From NCBI RefSeq assembly GCF_003711805.1, contig NZ_QXCP01000009.1, positions 372,001-436,000 of the forward strand: DNA of 64,000 nucleotides. Reading direction: 5' to 3'. The notes under the pieces were generated by a model. The model searched no databases. It was not told where the DNA came from and worked only from the letters and a program-made list of their open reading frames with translations. How positions within the stretch are numbered: the stretch's first letter is position 1; the number at the start of each line of letters is the position of its first letter. Origin of the DNA: Brachybacterium sp. EE-P12. GTDB lineage: Bacteria > Actinomycetota > Actinomycetes > Actinomycetales > Dermabacteraceae. Shown in pieces: positions 1 to 8,789 of this stretch. The position numbers were made by a program, and so were the translations under genes.

Positions 1-23
1 CGACGGCGTTCCCCGGCACGACG

Positions 24-64
24 ACGGCGGCCCGACCCCTCCTCGGAAGGGGCCGGGCCGCCGT
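24..64 (-). terminator. hairpin terminator downstream of katA
   Basis: Arms at 24-40 and 48-64 pair over 17 bp with one mismatch around a 7-nt loop, about 40 nt beyond the catalase stop. There is no clear T-run, as is common in high-GC actinobacteria. Bases 1-23 show nothing recognisable. Confidence 0.7.
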
Positions 65-102
65 GCTGTGCAGGACCGCTCAGACGGTCGAGCGACGGAG
101 CA

Positions 103-1614
103 TCACTCGGAGACGGGGTCCGCGCCGGGGACCTGCTCCGTCTGACCAGCCTTGACCTTGGCCTCGATGGTCTCGCCGACCTCCTGGTCGATGTTCTTCC
201 AGTACTGGAAGGCCTTCGAGAGCACCGGCTCCTCGACGGTCGACAGCGCACCGGTGACCGTGTCGATCAGACGCCCGCGCTCGGCCTCGTCCATGACCTC
301 GCGGATCAGGGTGTGGGCCTGGCCGAAGTCGTCGTCCTCGGCGTGGAGGGAGTAGGCCGAGCGCACCAGCGTGCCGTCGGACTCCCAGCCGTTGTCGACC
401 TTCCCCTGCTCGTCCTGGTAGGCGCGGCCGAAGGAGTTCGGCGCGTAGACCGGCGCGTCGCCGCTGTGGAAGAAGTTCATCGCGCCCTCCTTGTCGTAGG
501 AGTTCGTGGCGATGATCGGACGGTTCACGGGCAGCTGGTTGAAGTTGGTGCCGATCCGGTTGCGGTGCGCATCCGGGTAGGAGAAGACACGGCCCAGCAG
601 CATCTTGTCCGGGGAGACGCCGGTGCCCGGCACCGTGTTCGAGGGGCTGAAGGCGGCCTGCTCGACCTGCGCGAAGTGGTTGACGGGGTTCTGGTTCAGG
701 GTGAACCGGCCCACCGGGATGCGCGGGTAGTCCTTCTTCGACCAGGTCTTGGTGAGGTCGAAGGGGTTGAAGCGGTAGGTCTTCGCGTCCTCGTAGGGCA
801 TGACCTGGACCTCGAGCCGCCAGGACGGGAAGTCCCCGTTCTCGATGGACTCGAAGAGGTCGCGGCGGTGGTAGTCCGCATCGGTGCCGGCGAGCTCGTC
901 GGCCTCCTCGTTGGTGAGGAACTCCAGACCCTGCTCGGTGAGGAAGTGGTACTGGACCCAGAACTTCTCGCCGGCCTCGTTCACCCACAGGTACGTGTGG
1001 GAGGAGTAGCCGTTCATGTGACGCCAGGTCTTGGGCAGGCCGCGGTCGCCCATGAGGTAGGTGACCTGGTGGGCGCTCTCGGGGGAGTTCGCCCAGAAGT
1101 CCCACTGCATGGTGTTGGAGCGCAGGCCGGAATCCGGGGTGCGCTTCTGGGAGTGGATGAAGTCGGGGAACTTCATGGGATCGCGCACGAAGAAGATCGG
1201 CGTGTTGTTGCCGACCATGTCGAAGTTCCCCTCCTGGGTGTAGAACTTCAGCGCGAAGCCGCGCACGTCCCGCCAGGTGTCGGGCGAGCCCAGCTCGCCG
1301 GCGACGGTGGAGAAACGGGCCAGCAGCGGGGTCTTGACGCCCTTCTGCAGGAAGCCGGCCTTGGTGTACTGCGAGACGTCCTCGGTGACCTCGAACTCGC
1401 CGAAGGCGCCGGAGCCCTTCGCATGGGGGCTGCGCTCCGGGACGCGCTCGCGATCGAAGCGGGCGAGCTTCTCGACCAGGGCGACGTCGTGGAGCAGGAG
1501 CGGGCCGTCGGCGCCGACGCTCAGCGAGTGCGCATCGGACTCGCGGGGCGCGCCGGACTCGGTGGTCGAGGCGATCGACGAATCGTGATGGGCCGTGGGA
1601 TCCAGCTGGGTCAT
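103..1614 (-). CDS. katA: catalase (monofunctional heme, small-subunit type)
   Basis: 503-aa heme catalase that splits hydrogen peroxide to water and oxygen in the cytoplasm. The distal-heme histidine lies in [11 protein letters not shown] (about H64), the NADPH/heme core reads [17 protein letters not shown], and the proximal heme tyrosine lies in [12 protein letters not shown], the family RxFxYxDxxxxR signature. The length matches clade-3 small-subunit catalases. The ATG is preceded by GAGGAGA. The Fur-family gene lies just upstream on the same strand with a 91-nt gap that holds a palindrome, so peroxide-responsive control is likely (inference). Confidence 0.96.
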   Translation of the reverse strand: MTQLDPTAHHDSSIASTTESGAPRESDAHSLSVGADGPLLLHDVALVEKLARFDRERVPERSPHAKGSGAFGEFEVTEDVSQYTKAGFLQKGVKTPLLARFSTVAGELGSPDTWRDVRGFALKFYTQEGNFDMVGNNTPIFFVRDPMKFPDFIHSQKRTPDSGLRSNTMQWDFWANSPESAHQVTYLMGDRGLPKTWRHMNGYSSHTYLWVNEAGEKFWVQYHFLTEQGLEFLTNEEADELAGTDADYHRRDLFESIENGDFPSWRLEVQVMPYEDAKTYRFNPFDLTKTWSKKDYPRIPVGRFTLNQNPVNHFAQVEQAAFSPSNTVPGTGVSPDKMLLGRVFSYPDAHRNRIGTNFNQLPVNRPIIATNSYDKEGAMNFFHSGDAPVYAPNSFGRAYQDEQGKVDNGWESDGTLVRSAYSLHAEDDDFGQAHTLIREVMDEAERGRLIDTVTGALSTVEEPVLSKAFQYWKNIDQEVGETIEAKVKAGQTEQVPGADPVSE

Positions 1615-1635
1615 GGAGTTCTCCTCGGGATGGTT

Positions 1636-1667
1636 TTCTGACAGGTCGTGTCTAAACGTTCTGACAG
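1636..1667. promoter_or_regulatory. candidate Fur/PerR-type operator upstream of katA
   Basis: An imperfect 18-bp palindrome, TGTCTAAACGTTCTGACA, lies at 1649-1666 (14 of 18 positions symmetric). A 9-bp direct repeat, TTCTGACAG, occurs at 1636-1644 and again at 1659-1667, overlapping the palindrome. Both lie between katA and the Fur-family gene, where an autoregulator would bind. The site is seen in the sequence; the binding protein is inferred. Confidence 0.5.
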
Positions 1668-1705
1668 TGGTGGGCGGTCAGGGACCCTGCGCCGGCGGGA
1701 CCGGC

Positions 1706-2149
1706 TCAGGGGGTTCGGGGGGTGGTGGCCTCTCGCTCGCGGCACTCGGTGCACAGGCCGCGGTAGACCACGTCGGCCATCTCGATGGAGAAGCCGTGGT
1801 CCTCGTGCGGGATGAGGCATGGGGCCGCGCCGACGGCGCAGGGGACGTCCTCGAGACGCCCGCAGCTGCGGCACACCAGATGGTGATGGTTGTCGTGACG
1901 GTGCATCTCGTAGCGCATGCTGCGACCGCCGACGGAGACGCGGCGCAGCAGCTCGGCGTCGGAGAGGGCGTTGAGCACGTCGTAGACGGCCTGGCGGGAG
2001 ACGGTGCCCAGGTGCTCGCGCACGGCCTGGGCGATGGTCTCCGCATCCGAGTGCGGATGTGCCTCGACCGCGGCCAGCGTCGCGAGCCGCGGAGCGGTCA
2101 CGCGCAGGCCGACTCCGCGCAGGGCGGAGGTGTGGTCGGTGGTCGTCAT
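1706..2149 (-). CDS. Fur-family transcriptional regulator (peroxide-type)
   Basis: 147-aa Fur-superfamily repressor: an N-terminal winged helix, then a metal-binding half with HRHDNHHHLVCRSCG and a second CTEC motif. The two CxxC pairs are the structural zinc site usual in Fur and PerR. Adjacency to a catalase, as in actinobacterial furA-katG and catR-catA pairs, suggests hydrogen peroxide or iron sensing. The ATG at 2149 is preferred over an upstream in-frame start because a promoter ends 6 nt before it. The exact subclass (FurA, CatR or PerR) cannot be settled here. Confidence 0.88.
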   Translation of the reverse strand: MTTTDHTSALRGVGLRVTAPRLATLAAVEAHPHSDAETIAQAVREHLGTVSRQAVYDVLNALSDAELLRRVSVGGRSMRYEMHRHDNHHHLVCRSCGRLEDVPCAVGAAPCLIPHEDHGFSIEMADVVYRGLCTECREREATTPRTP

Positions 2150-2155
2150 GGCTCC

Positions 2156-2184
2156 ACTGTAACCACTTATCTGGACAATCTCAA
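2156..2184 (-). promoter_or_regulatory. promoter of the Fur-family gene (leaderless)
   Basis: On the minus strand a -35 TTGAGA (2179-2184), a 17-nt spacer and a -10 TACAGT (2156-2161) are followed after 6 nt by the ATG at 2149. The expected transcription start coincides with the start codon, so the message is probably leaderless. Confidence 0.65.
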
Positions 2185-2314
2185 GAAAGCGTCTCGGCCC
2201 AGTCGAGCGAGCAGCGCAGCGGACGGACGAGGGGCGCGAACGGGGCGCGGGCACGGCACCAGCCGTCCGGGCTCGACGTGCTCGGGCCTCAGGATGGGCA
2301 TCCCCGACACGCGA

Positions 2315-2347
2315 CAGGCCCGGCCTCCGAGAGGAGTGCCGGGCCTG
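2315..2347 (-). terminator. hairpin terminator after tRNA-Thr
   Basis: A perfect 10-bp stem (2315-2324 with 2338-2347) begins 9 nt past the 3' end of tRNA-Thr. No T-run is present. Confidence 0.65.
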
Positions 2348-2355
2348 ACCTGGGG

Positions 2356-2428
2356 AGCCGCCTGCCGGAATCGAACCGGCGACCTATTCATTACGAGTGA
2401 ATCGCTCTACCGACTGAGCTAAGGCGGC
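2356..2428 (-). tRNA. tRNA-Thr (anticodon CGU)
   Basis: 73-nt cloverleaf with a 7-bp acceptor stem (GCCGCCT/AGGCGGC), D-arm TAGCTCAGTCGG, anticodon stem ATTCA/TGAAT around loop CTCGTAA (anticodon CGT), and T-arm with GGTTCGATTCC. No CCA is encoded. The 115 bp between here and the next gene stop show nothing else. Confidence 0.96.
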
Positions 2429-2543
2429 GTCGCCGCGCATGCGCGGCGGACCGGTTCACTGTACGTGACCTGCCTGGCCAGGCGCAAAGCGCGCAGGCGC
2501 GATCCGCGTCACCCTCGGCGGCGCAGCCCTCGTCGCCCCCTCG

Positions 2544-4193
2544 TCAGCCTCCGCAGCGCAGCCCGTCCTCGGGCACCGTGCCCTCGAGGAGATAGGCGTC
2601 GACCTGCTCCTCGATGCAGCCGCCCGAGCGGCCATAGGCGGTGTGCCCCTCGCCCTCGAAGGTCAGCAGCACGCCCTCGTCCAGCTGGGAGGAGAGGTTC
2701 TGCGCCCACTCGTACGGCGTCGCGGGATCGCCCGTGGTGCCGATGACGACGATGGGACCGGAGCCCTCGGCGCTGATCGGACCCGGCTCCCGGACGGGAT
2801 CGACGGGCCACTGGGCGCAGCCGTCCCCGCCGAGCATCGGACCGAAGGTCGGGAACTCCTCGGCCAGGCGGTCGGCCTCCTGCGCGACCCACTCCTCGTC
2901 GGCGACGCCGGGATGGTCCAGGCAGTTCACCGCGGAGATCGCGAAGGCGGCGTTGGTGCGATAGGAGCCGTCGGCCCGGCGCTCGGAGGAGAGGTCCGAG
3001 ATGTACAGCAGATCCGCGCCGTCGCCGCTCATCGCCGAGGCGAGCGCCTGCCGGCCCATCTCCCACTGGGCGTCGTCGTAGAGCAGCACCAGCACTGCGG
3101 AGCGGGCCAGCGCCCCGGTCAGGGGACGGTCGGGGTCGCCGGTGTCCAGCGGGGTCTCGTCCACGCTGTCGAAGAAGCTCTGCAGCTGCTGCTTCGCCTC
3201 GGGCACCTCGCCGCGGAAGGGGCAGGAGTCCCCCTGCTCGAGGCAGTCGGCGAGGAAGGCCTCGATCGCGTGCTCGAAGCCCTCGGCCTGCCCGGCGGAG
3301 AACTCGTTCATCGACATGTCGGGGTCCAGCGCGCCGTCGAGCACGAAGCGGCCCACGCGGTCGGCGTAGAGCTCGGCGTAGCTCGCCCCGAGATAGGTGC
3401 CGTAGGAGTAGCCGAGGTAGTCCAGCTCCTCGCTGCCGAGCGCGGCGCGCAGCACGTCCATGTCGCGCGCGGCGGAGTAGGTGTCCACGTAGGGCAGCTC
3501 GTCCCCGGAGTTCGCCTCGCAGGCCTCGGCCACGCGGGTGCCCCACTCCTCGGCGAGCTCGCTCGCCTCCTCGGTGCCCGGCTCGCCGGTCGCGGAGAGG
3601 TACTCGTCGGTCTCCGCGTCGTCGAGGCACTCGATGCCCGCGGAGCGGTTCACGCCGCGCGGATCGAAGCCCACCAGGTCATAGCCCGCGCGCACCTCGG
3701 GCGAGATGAGATAGGGGGCCGATTCGAGGAAGTTCACGCCCGAGCCGCCGGGGCCGCCGGGATTCACCACGAGCGAGCCCCGGGACTCGCCCTCGGCCGC
3801 GACCCGCGCCACGGCGATCTCGATGTCGCCGGCGCCCGGGTCGTCCCAGGCCAGCGGCACCGTGAGCGTGCCGCACTCGGCGTCCTCGACCATCAGGTCC
3901 TCACAGGTGCCCCAGTCGATCTGCTGGGAGTAGTAGGCCTCGTAGGCCGGGTCCTCGGCGGGGTCGGTCGGCAGGTCCAGCGCCGCGGAGCTCCCTGTCT
4001 CCTGGAGCGCCGGGGAGTCGTCCTCGGGTGCGGCGGTCGCGCCGCCCTCGTCGCTCGCTGCGGAGGACCCGCCCTCGGAGGCACCGCCCTGGGGCACGGA
4101 GCCCTCGGTGCACCCCGCCAGGAGCATCACCGCCACGGCCGTCGCGGCGGCGAGGCGGGAGAGCGGGCTGCGGGTGCCGGGAAGAGGCGTCAT
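2544..4193 (-). CDS. secreted alpha/beta-hydrolase lipoprotein, TAP-like tripeptidyl peptidase
   Basis: 549-aa exported serine peptidase-like hydrolase. The N-terminus is a lipoprotein signal with lipobox LLAG-C28, followed by a long Ser/Glu/Gly-rich linker. The hydrolase fold shows the oxyanion loop NPGGPGGSG (about 144-152), nucleophile S263 in GYSYG, the acid in GTTGDPATP and the histidine in GEGHTAYG near the C-terminus, as in the TAP-like C-terminal domain. The ATG at 4193 has AAGGA 6 nt upstream and is preferred to the one at 4220. The Streptomyces homologue class trims N-terminal tripeptides; the substrate here is unknown. Confidence 0.87.
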   Translation of the reverse strand: MTPLPGTRSPLSRLAAATAVAVMLLAGCTEGSVPQGGASEGGSSAASDEGGATAAPEDDSPALQETGSSAALDLPTDPAEDPAYEAYYSQQIDWGTCEDLMVEDAECGTLTVPLAWDDPGAGDIEIAVARVAAEGESRGSLVVNPGGPGGSGVNFLESAPYLISPEVRAGYDLVGFDPRGVNRSAGIECLDDAETDEYLSATGEPGTEEASELAEEWGTRVAEACEANSGDELPYVDTYSAARDMDVLRAALGSEELDYLGYSYGTYLGASYAELYADRVGRFVLDGALDPDMSMNEFSAGQAEGFEHAIEAFLADCLEQGDSCPFRGEVPEAKQQLQSFFDSVDETPLDTGDPDRPLTGALARSAVLVLLYDDAQWEMGRQALASAMSGDGADLLYISDLSSERRADGSYRTNAAFAISAVNCLDHPGVADEEWVAQEADRLAEEFPTFGPMLGGDGCAQWPVDPVREPGPISAEGSGPIVVIGTTGDPATPYEWAQNLSSQLDEGVLLTFEGEGHTAYGRSGGCIEEQVDAYLLEGTVPEDGLRCGG

Positions 4194-4250
4194 GCGGGGT
4201 CCTTGTCCATGGGGGAGCATCCGACGGGCCCGGCCATCCTAGGCGGCATC

Positions 4251-4985
4251 TCAGCCGATCTCGCGATGCCTCCACCGCTGCGCCCCGAGCACGACGGGCA
4301 CCGCCACGAGCAGCAGCAGCGGCAGCAGCTCGAAGGCTCCCGCGGACCCGTCGGCCAGCGCGACCGCCGCGGAGGAGAGGTCCACCGCGCGGATCACGTC
4401 GGCCAGCGTCTCCGAGCCGAAGGCCGCCGCGAGCGTGCCGGCGGTCCCCACCACGAAGGGCACGCCGATCGCGGCGACCAGGCCCAGCACCGTCGACTGC
4501 AGTGCGACGCCCATCGCGAGGGAGAACAGGAAGGTCGCCGTGAGCGTCGCGAGCTGCGTGGTCATCACGCCGTCGATGCTGGAGAGGTCCGCGCCCTCGC
4601 CGATCAGCTCCCCTCCGATCCACGTGCTCGCCGCGGCGAGCCCGATCGAGACCGCCACGAGCACCGCGAACACCGTGAGCGCCGCGAGGCACTTCGAGGC
4701 GAGCACGCCGAGGCGGCCGGGGCGCTGCAGGAGGGTGGTCTGGATGGAGCGGTCGGACCACTCCCCCGCGGTGATCCACACGGTCAGCACCGGGATGATC
4801 AGGCTCAGCGGCAGGGTGAGCACGAAGACCGTCGACTCGAGGTCGGAGGTCGCATCGGGGGTCAGCGCCGGCTGGAGCAGCCCACCGAGCGCGGCGAAGC
4901 CGATCACCGCGAGCAGGGACAGGGGCAGCAGGATCGCGGCGCCGCGGGTGTCGAGGGCGGCGCGCAGGTCGATGTCGGGTCGCAC
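4251..4985 (-). CDS. ABC-2 type transporter permease
   Basis: 244-aa integral membrane protein with about six hydrophobic segments, starting with FAALGGLLQPALTP just after the first helix. It lies 10 nt downstream of an ABC ATPase on the same strand, so the two form one exporter. Arrangement and size match small ABC-2 exporters controlled by the divergent NarL-type kinase and regulator next door. The substrate is not evident; a peptide or antibiotic is the usual guess. Confidence 0.82.
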   Translation of the reverse strand: MRPDIDLRAALDTRGAAILLPLSLLAVIGFAALGGLLQPALTPDATSDLESTVFVLTLPLSLIIPVLTVWITAGEWSDRSIQTTLLQRPGRLGVLASKCLAALTVFAVLVAVSIGLAAASTWIGGELIGEGADLSSIDGVMTTQLATLTATFLFSLAMGVALQSTVLGLVAAIGVPFVVGTAGTLAAAFGSETLADVIRAVDLSSAAVALADGSAGAFELLPLLLLVAVPVVLGAQRWRHREIG

Positions 4986-4995
4986 GGGGTCTCCT

Positions 4996-5940
4996 TCAGG
5001 CGGTGCGGAGGGCGGGGGCGGGCTCGTCGGCGATCGGCTCCTCCTGCCCGGTCAGGGAGAAGAACACCTCCTCGAGGCCGGCTCCGACGTCCGCGCCGAG
5101 GGAGGTGAGCACGAGCTGCTCGCGCAGGGCGAGGCGGCCCATGTCCTCCGGGGCGAGGCTCACGGCGAGCTCGCCGTCCGCGCGCGGCTCGAAGGCGATG
5201 CCGTGCGCGTCCAGGGCTCGACGCAGCGCGGTCTCGTCCAGGGCGGCGACCCGGGTGCCGGCGACCGCGGTGAGCTCCTCGAGGGGCCCCTCGCGCACGA
5301 GGCGCCCGCCGGAGATCACCACCAGGTGGTCCACGGTCGCCTCGACCTCGCGCAGCTGGTGGCTGGACAGCAGCACGGTGCCGCCCGCGTCGGCGAAGGA
5401 GCGCAGCAGCCGGCGCATCCAGCGGATCCCCTCGGGGTCCAGGCCGTTGGCCGGCTCGTCGAGCACGAGCACGCAGGGGTCGCCCATCAGCGCGACGCCG
5501 ATCCCGAGCCGCTGGCGCATGCCGTAGGAGTAGCCGGAGACCCGCTTCCGCGCGGCGGCGGCGAGACCGACGATCTCCAGCACCTCCTCGGCCCGGGCGG
5601 CGGGCATCCCGAGCGTGCGGGCGACCAGGCGCAGGGTCTCGAGCCCGCTGCGGCCGCCGTGCAGCGACCCGGCGTCGAGCATCACGCCGATCGTGCGGGC
5701 GGGGCGCTCCAGCTCGCGGTAGCGGCGACCGCCGATCAGCGCCGCGCCCTCGTCGGCCTCGGCGAGGCCGGTGAGGATGCGCAGGGTCGTGGACTTCCCC
5801 GCACCGTTGGGGCCCAGGAAGCCGGTGACGGTGCCGGGGCGGCACTCGAAGCTCAGGCCGTCGACGGCCGGACGGGCGCCGTAGCGCTTGGTCAGCGCGC
5901 GCAGCTCGAGGGTCGGCGCCGAGGAGGTCGTGGAGGTCAT
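4996..5940 (-). CDS. ABC transporter ATP-binding protein
   Basis: 314-aa ATPase with Walker A GPNGAGKST (about 43-51), the signature SGYSYGMRQRLG in place of strict LSGGQ, Walker B VLVLDEPANGLDPEG and the switch histidine in LLSSHQL. A roughly 90-residue C-terminal extension follows the nucleotide-binding domain, as in drug or bacteriocin exporters of the ABC-2 class. The start at 5940 (MTSTTS) is chosen because an upstream in-frame Arg-rich stretch would be atypical. It is divergent from the histidine kinase across a 166-bp shared region. Confidence 0.9.
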   Translation of the reverse strand: MTSTTSSAPTLELRALTKRYGARPAVDGLSFECRPGTVTGFLGPNGAGKSTTLRILTGLAEADEGAALIGGRRYRELERPARTIGVMLDAGSLHGGRSGLETLRLVARTLGMPAARAEEVLEIVGLAAAARKRVSGYSYGMRQRLGIGVALMGDPCVLVLDEPANGLDPEGIRWMRRLLRSFADAGGTVLLSSHQLREVEATVDHLVVISGGRLVREGPLEELTAVAGTRVAALDETALRRALDAHGIAFEPRADGELAVSLAPEDMGRLALREQLVLTSLGADVGAGLEEVFFSLTGQEEPIADEPAPALRTA

Positions 5941-6106
5941 GGGCTCCACGCTCCTCCTCCGTCGGCCGCCGCGACAGCGACCTCGGGCCCGCGCCCGGGC
6001 GACCATCGTCGGGCCCCGCCCGTCGGCCGATCGACGATCGTCGCCGACGCCTCCGTCGGCAGGCCCACGGGCTCGGTCGCGCGGCGCACGCCGTTACAGT
6101 GACGGG

Positions 6107-7240
6107 GTGGATCATCCGGGAGCGCCTGCACGTCGCCGCTGGCAGGAGGGCCTGATCGTGGCCGCCGTCGTCGCGGAGGCGGGGACGCAGACGCTCCTCG
6201 CCGCCACCGCGCTGGGCCTCTGGCAGGGCGGCCTCGCCCTCCTGCTCGGCCTCGCGCTGCTGGCCCGCCACCGGCACTGGCCGTGGCTGCTGCCGCTGGT
6301 GCAGGTGCTCAACGCCGTCTCGGGATCGATCACGGTGCTGGTCATCGCGACCTACACCTTCGCCACCCGCTGCCCGAACCGGCTGCTGACCCTGCTGTTC
6401 GCGCTGCTGGCCGCAGGGACCGCGACGCTGACCCCGCTGCTGCTGATGGGCGACGAGCCCGCGGCCGCGATGATGACGATCGCGCTGACCACGCTGCTGG
6501 TCGCCGCGGCGACCTCGATCGGGCTGTACACGTCGGTGAGGCGCGCCCTGCTCGCCGAGCTGCGGGAGCGGGCCGAGCAGGCCGAGTCGGGACGGGCCGC
6601 GGCGGAGGAGCAGGCGCGCCGCGCCGAGCGCACCCGCATCGCCCGCGAGATGCACGACATCGTCGCGCACAAGATCTCGCTGGTCGCGCTGCAGGCCGGG
6701 GCGCTCGAGGTGAACCCCGGGGCGGATCGGGAGCAGGTCCAGCAGTCCGCCGCCCTCATCCGCGGCACCGCCACGACCGCGCTCTCGGAGCTGCGGGAGG
6801 TGCTGGGGGTGCTGCGCGGCGACGAGGACCAGGCGCCGCTGGCCCCGCAGCCCACCTGGGACGACGTGCGGCGCCTGGTCACCACCTCGCAGGAGGCGGG
6901 GGTGTCGGTGGACCTGTTCGACTTCATCGACGACCCCGTCCCGGACCCCCTGGCCCGCACCGCCTACCGGGTGGTGCAGGAGGGGCTGACCAACATCCAC
7001 AAGCACGCCATGCACACGCGGGCCCGCGTCGCGCTGATCGGCGAGCCCGGCACCGACCTCGTGATCGAGGTCAGTAATGTGCTCCCCAAGGGGTTCACGA
7101 CGGATCTGCCGGGGGCCCGGATGGGGCTCTCCGGCATCGAGACGCGCGTGACCCACGCGGGAGGGTCCATCACCTCGGGCCCCACCGACGACGGACGATT
7201 CGAAGTGAGGGCGGTGATCCCGTGGCCGACGGCGACGTGA
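6107..7240 (+). CDS. two-component sensor histidine kinase, NarL-partner (HisKA_3) type
   Basis: 377-aa membrane kinase. About four or five transmembrane segments span residues 15-142, then a coiled coil (about 145-178) leads to the phosphoacceptor H183 in REMHDIVAHK, the HisKA_3 motif. The ATP-binding half contains VVQEGLTNIHKHA and a C-terminal G-box. There is no extracellular sensor domain, as in membrane-perturbation sensors. The GTG start sits 6 nt after a -10 TACAGT (6095-6100), so a leaderless transcript is likely. It overlaps the regulator gene by 19 nt and probably controls the divergent ABC exporter (inference). Confidence 0.9.
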   Translation: MDHPGAPARRRWQEGLIVAAVVAEAGTQTLLAATALGLWQGGLALLLGLALLARHRHWPWLLPLVQVLNAVSGSITVLVIATYTFATRCPNRLLTLLFALLAAGTATLTPLLLMGDEPAAAMMTIALTTLLVAAATSIGLYTSVRRALLAELRERAEQAESGRAAAEEQARRAERTRIAREMHDIVAHKISLVALQAGALEVNPGADREQVQQSAALIRGTATTALSELREVLGVLRGDEDQAPLAPQPTWDDVRRLVTTSQEAGVSVDLFDFIDDPVPDPLARTAYRVVQEGLTNIHKHAMHTRARVALIGEPGTDLVIEVSNVLPKGFTTDLPGARMGLSGIETRVTHAGGSITSGPTDDGRFEVRAVIPWPTAT

Positions 7241-7905
7241 GACGCGTGGGACTGATCGACGACGACTCCCTGGTCCGGGCGGGCCTGGCGATGATCCTGG
7301 GCGCCGATCCCGGCATCGAGGTGGTGGGGCAGGGGGCCGACGGCTCCGAGGCCGTGCCGCTCGTGCAGAAGCACCGCCCCGACGTGCTGCTGATGGACGT
7401 GCGCATGCCCACCCTCGACGGAATCGCCGCGACCAAGGCGGTCACGGCGCTGCCCAGCCCGCCGAAGATCATCATGCTGACCACCTTCGACATGGACGAG
7501 TACGTCTTCCAGGCGCTCGAGGCCGGGGCCAGCGGGTTCCTGCTCAAGGACACCCCGCCCCAGGACCTCGCCCGGGCCGTGCACGTGGTCGCCGGCGGCG
7601 AGGCGATGCTCTCCCCCACCGTGACGCGCCGGATGCTCTCCCACTTCTCCGACGCGAACCCCGGCGCCCGGCAGGAGCGCCACCCGGGCCTGGACCAGCT
7701 CACCGAGCGGGAGACCGAGGTGCTCGGCGCGGTCGGCGCGGGGCTGTCCAACGCGCAGATCGGGATGCGCCTGTTCATGAGCGAGGCGACGGTGAAGGCG
7801 CACGTCTCGAAGATCTTCGCGAAGCTCGACTGCACCAACCGGGTGCAGATCGCGATCATCGCCCACGAGGCCGGGCTGACGGACCTGGACGCGGACCAGG
7901 TCTGA
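7222..7905 (+). CDS. NarL/FixJ-family response regulator
   Basis: 227-aa regulator. The receiver domain has the acidic pocket DDD near residue 13, phosphoacceptor D59 in LLMDVRMP and conserved K109 in FLLKDTPP. The C-terminal LuxR-type helix-turn-helix reads LTERETEVLGAVGAGLSN, followed by ATVKAHVSKIFAKL. The GTG start lies inside the kinase gene, so the pair is translationally coupled. The likely target is the divergent ABC operon at 4.3-5.9 kb. Confidence 0.94.
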   Translation: MADGDVRRVGLIDDDSLVRAGLAMILGADPGIEVVGQGADGSEAVPLVQKHRPDVLLMDVRMPTLDGIAATKAVTALPSPPKIIMLTTFDMDEYVFQALEAGASGFLLKDTPPQDLARAVHVVAGGEAMLSPTVTRRMLSHFSDANPGARQERHPGLDQLTERETEVLGAVGAGLSNAQIGMRLFMSEATVKAHVSKIFAKLDCTNRVQIAIIAHEAGLTDLDADQV

Positions 7906-7911
7906 GCGGAC

Positions 7912-7939
7912 GGCGCACCGGCGACGGCGCACCGGCGAC
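7912..7939. repeat. two tandem copies of a 14-bp unit
   Basis: GGCGCACCGGCGAC occurs twice back to back (7912-7925, 7926-7939) in the 63-bp gap between two convergent stop codons. It may be simple slippage; no hairpin is evident. Confidence 0.7.
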
Positions 7940-7968
7940 GGCGGCCCGTCGGCGCGACAGCGCGTCGT

Positions 7969-8334
7969 TCACCCCCAGCCCAGCTCGTGGAGGCGCTCGT
8001 CGCTGATCCCGAAGAGATGGCCCAGCTCGTGCAGCACCGTCACCGCGATCTCCCGCACCAGGTGCTCGCGGGAGCGGGCGTGGCGCTGCAGCGGACCGCG
8101 GAAGACGAAGATCCGGTCCGGCTGGCGGAAGCCGTCGAACACCGAGCGCCGATCCAGAGGCACCCCCTCGTACAGGCCCAGCAGCTCCGCGCCGCCCGCC
8201 TGCTCGCGCGTCGGCTCCTCCTCGACGAGGATCGCGAGGTTCGCCTCGGCGATCGCGCGCGCGATCTCCTCGGGCAGCGAGTCCAGGGCGTCGTCGACCG
8301 CCTCCTCGAACTCCTCGCGGCTGATGCTGATCAT
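7969..8334 (-). CDS. small zinc metallopeptidase-family protein (zincin-like)
   Basis: 121-aa protein with the zincin motif HELGHLFGISD (HExxH, third ligand probably the Asp). It matches the short actinobacterial metallopeptidase family (former DUF1025), which starts with MxxSxEEFEExVxDALDxxPEE, seen here as residues 1-20. No signal peptide, so cytoplasmic. The ATG at 8334 gives the usual length of about 120; upstream in-frame codons run into the tRNA-Glu region. The physiological substrate is unknown for the whole family. Confidence 0.86.
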   Translation of the reverse strand: MISISREEFEEAVDDALDSLPEEIARAIAEANLAILVEEEPTREQAGGAELLGLYEGVPLDRRSVFDGFRQPDRIFVFRGPLQRHARSREHLVREIAVTVLHELGHLFGISDERLHELGWG

Positions 8335-8457
8335 GCCGCCATCGAACCACGCCGCCGGGCCGCCCGCGGTGTCGGATAGGACGCATCGCGCCCAACTCGC
8401 GGGCGCCCGTGCCGGGCCGGTGGGTATGCTCTGGCACGGGCAGTCACGACTGCTCGG

Positions 8458-8530
<73 letters not shown>

Positions 8531-8636
8531 CTGCTCCGCCGAGGTGCGAGGCGGCTCACAGCGAAAGTGGTCGTGAGCCCCGGGAACGTCCGGTAGAGTT
8601 ATCCAGGTCGAAGCGAGCAGCGGAGACACCAAGCAA

Positions 8637-8710
8637 GGCCCTGTAGCTCAGTTGGTTAGAGTGCCGCCCTGTCACGGCGGAGGTCGCCGGTTCAAGCCCG
8701 GTCAGGGTCG
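8637..8710 (+). tRNA. tRNA-Asp (anticodon GUC)
   Basis: 74 nt with acceptor GGCCCTG/CAGGGTC (one wobble), D-arm TAGCTCAGTTGGTTAGA, anticodon stem CCGCC/GGCGG around CTGTCAC (anticodon GTC), and T-loop TTCAAGC. It lies 106 nt after tRNA-Glu on the same strand and is followed by a strong terminator, so the two may be co-transcribed. Confidence 0.96.
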
Positions 8711-8717
8711 CCCCTCC

Positions 8718-8750
8718 AGAAGGCCCCGGAACATCGTTCCGGGGCCTTCT
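8718..8750 (+). terminator. terminator after tRNA-Asp
   Basis: A perfect 15-bp stem (8718-8732 with 8736-8750) with a 3-nt loop ATC, starting 7 nt after tRNA-Asp. Confidence 0.85.
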
Positions 8751-8789
8751 CGCTGTCCCGGCCCGGCCCGCACCGCCTACGCTCGAGGG

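Noticed and set aside
2643..5108. Very long open frame on the plus strand opposite the TAP-like peptidase and ABC genes
   Set aside because: GC-rich third-position shadow of the real minus-strand genes: no domain, Arg/Gly/Ala/His-rich, crossing several true genes. The same applies to 10719-13100, 13809-15629, 22917-25205, 23105-26005, 40882-42126 and 60392-63271.
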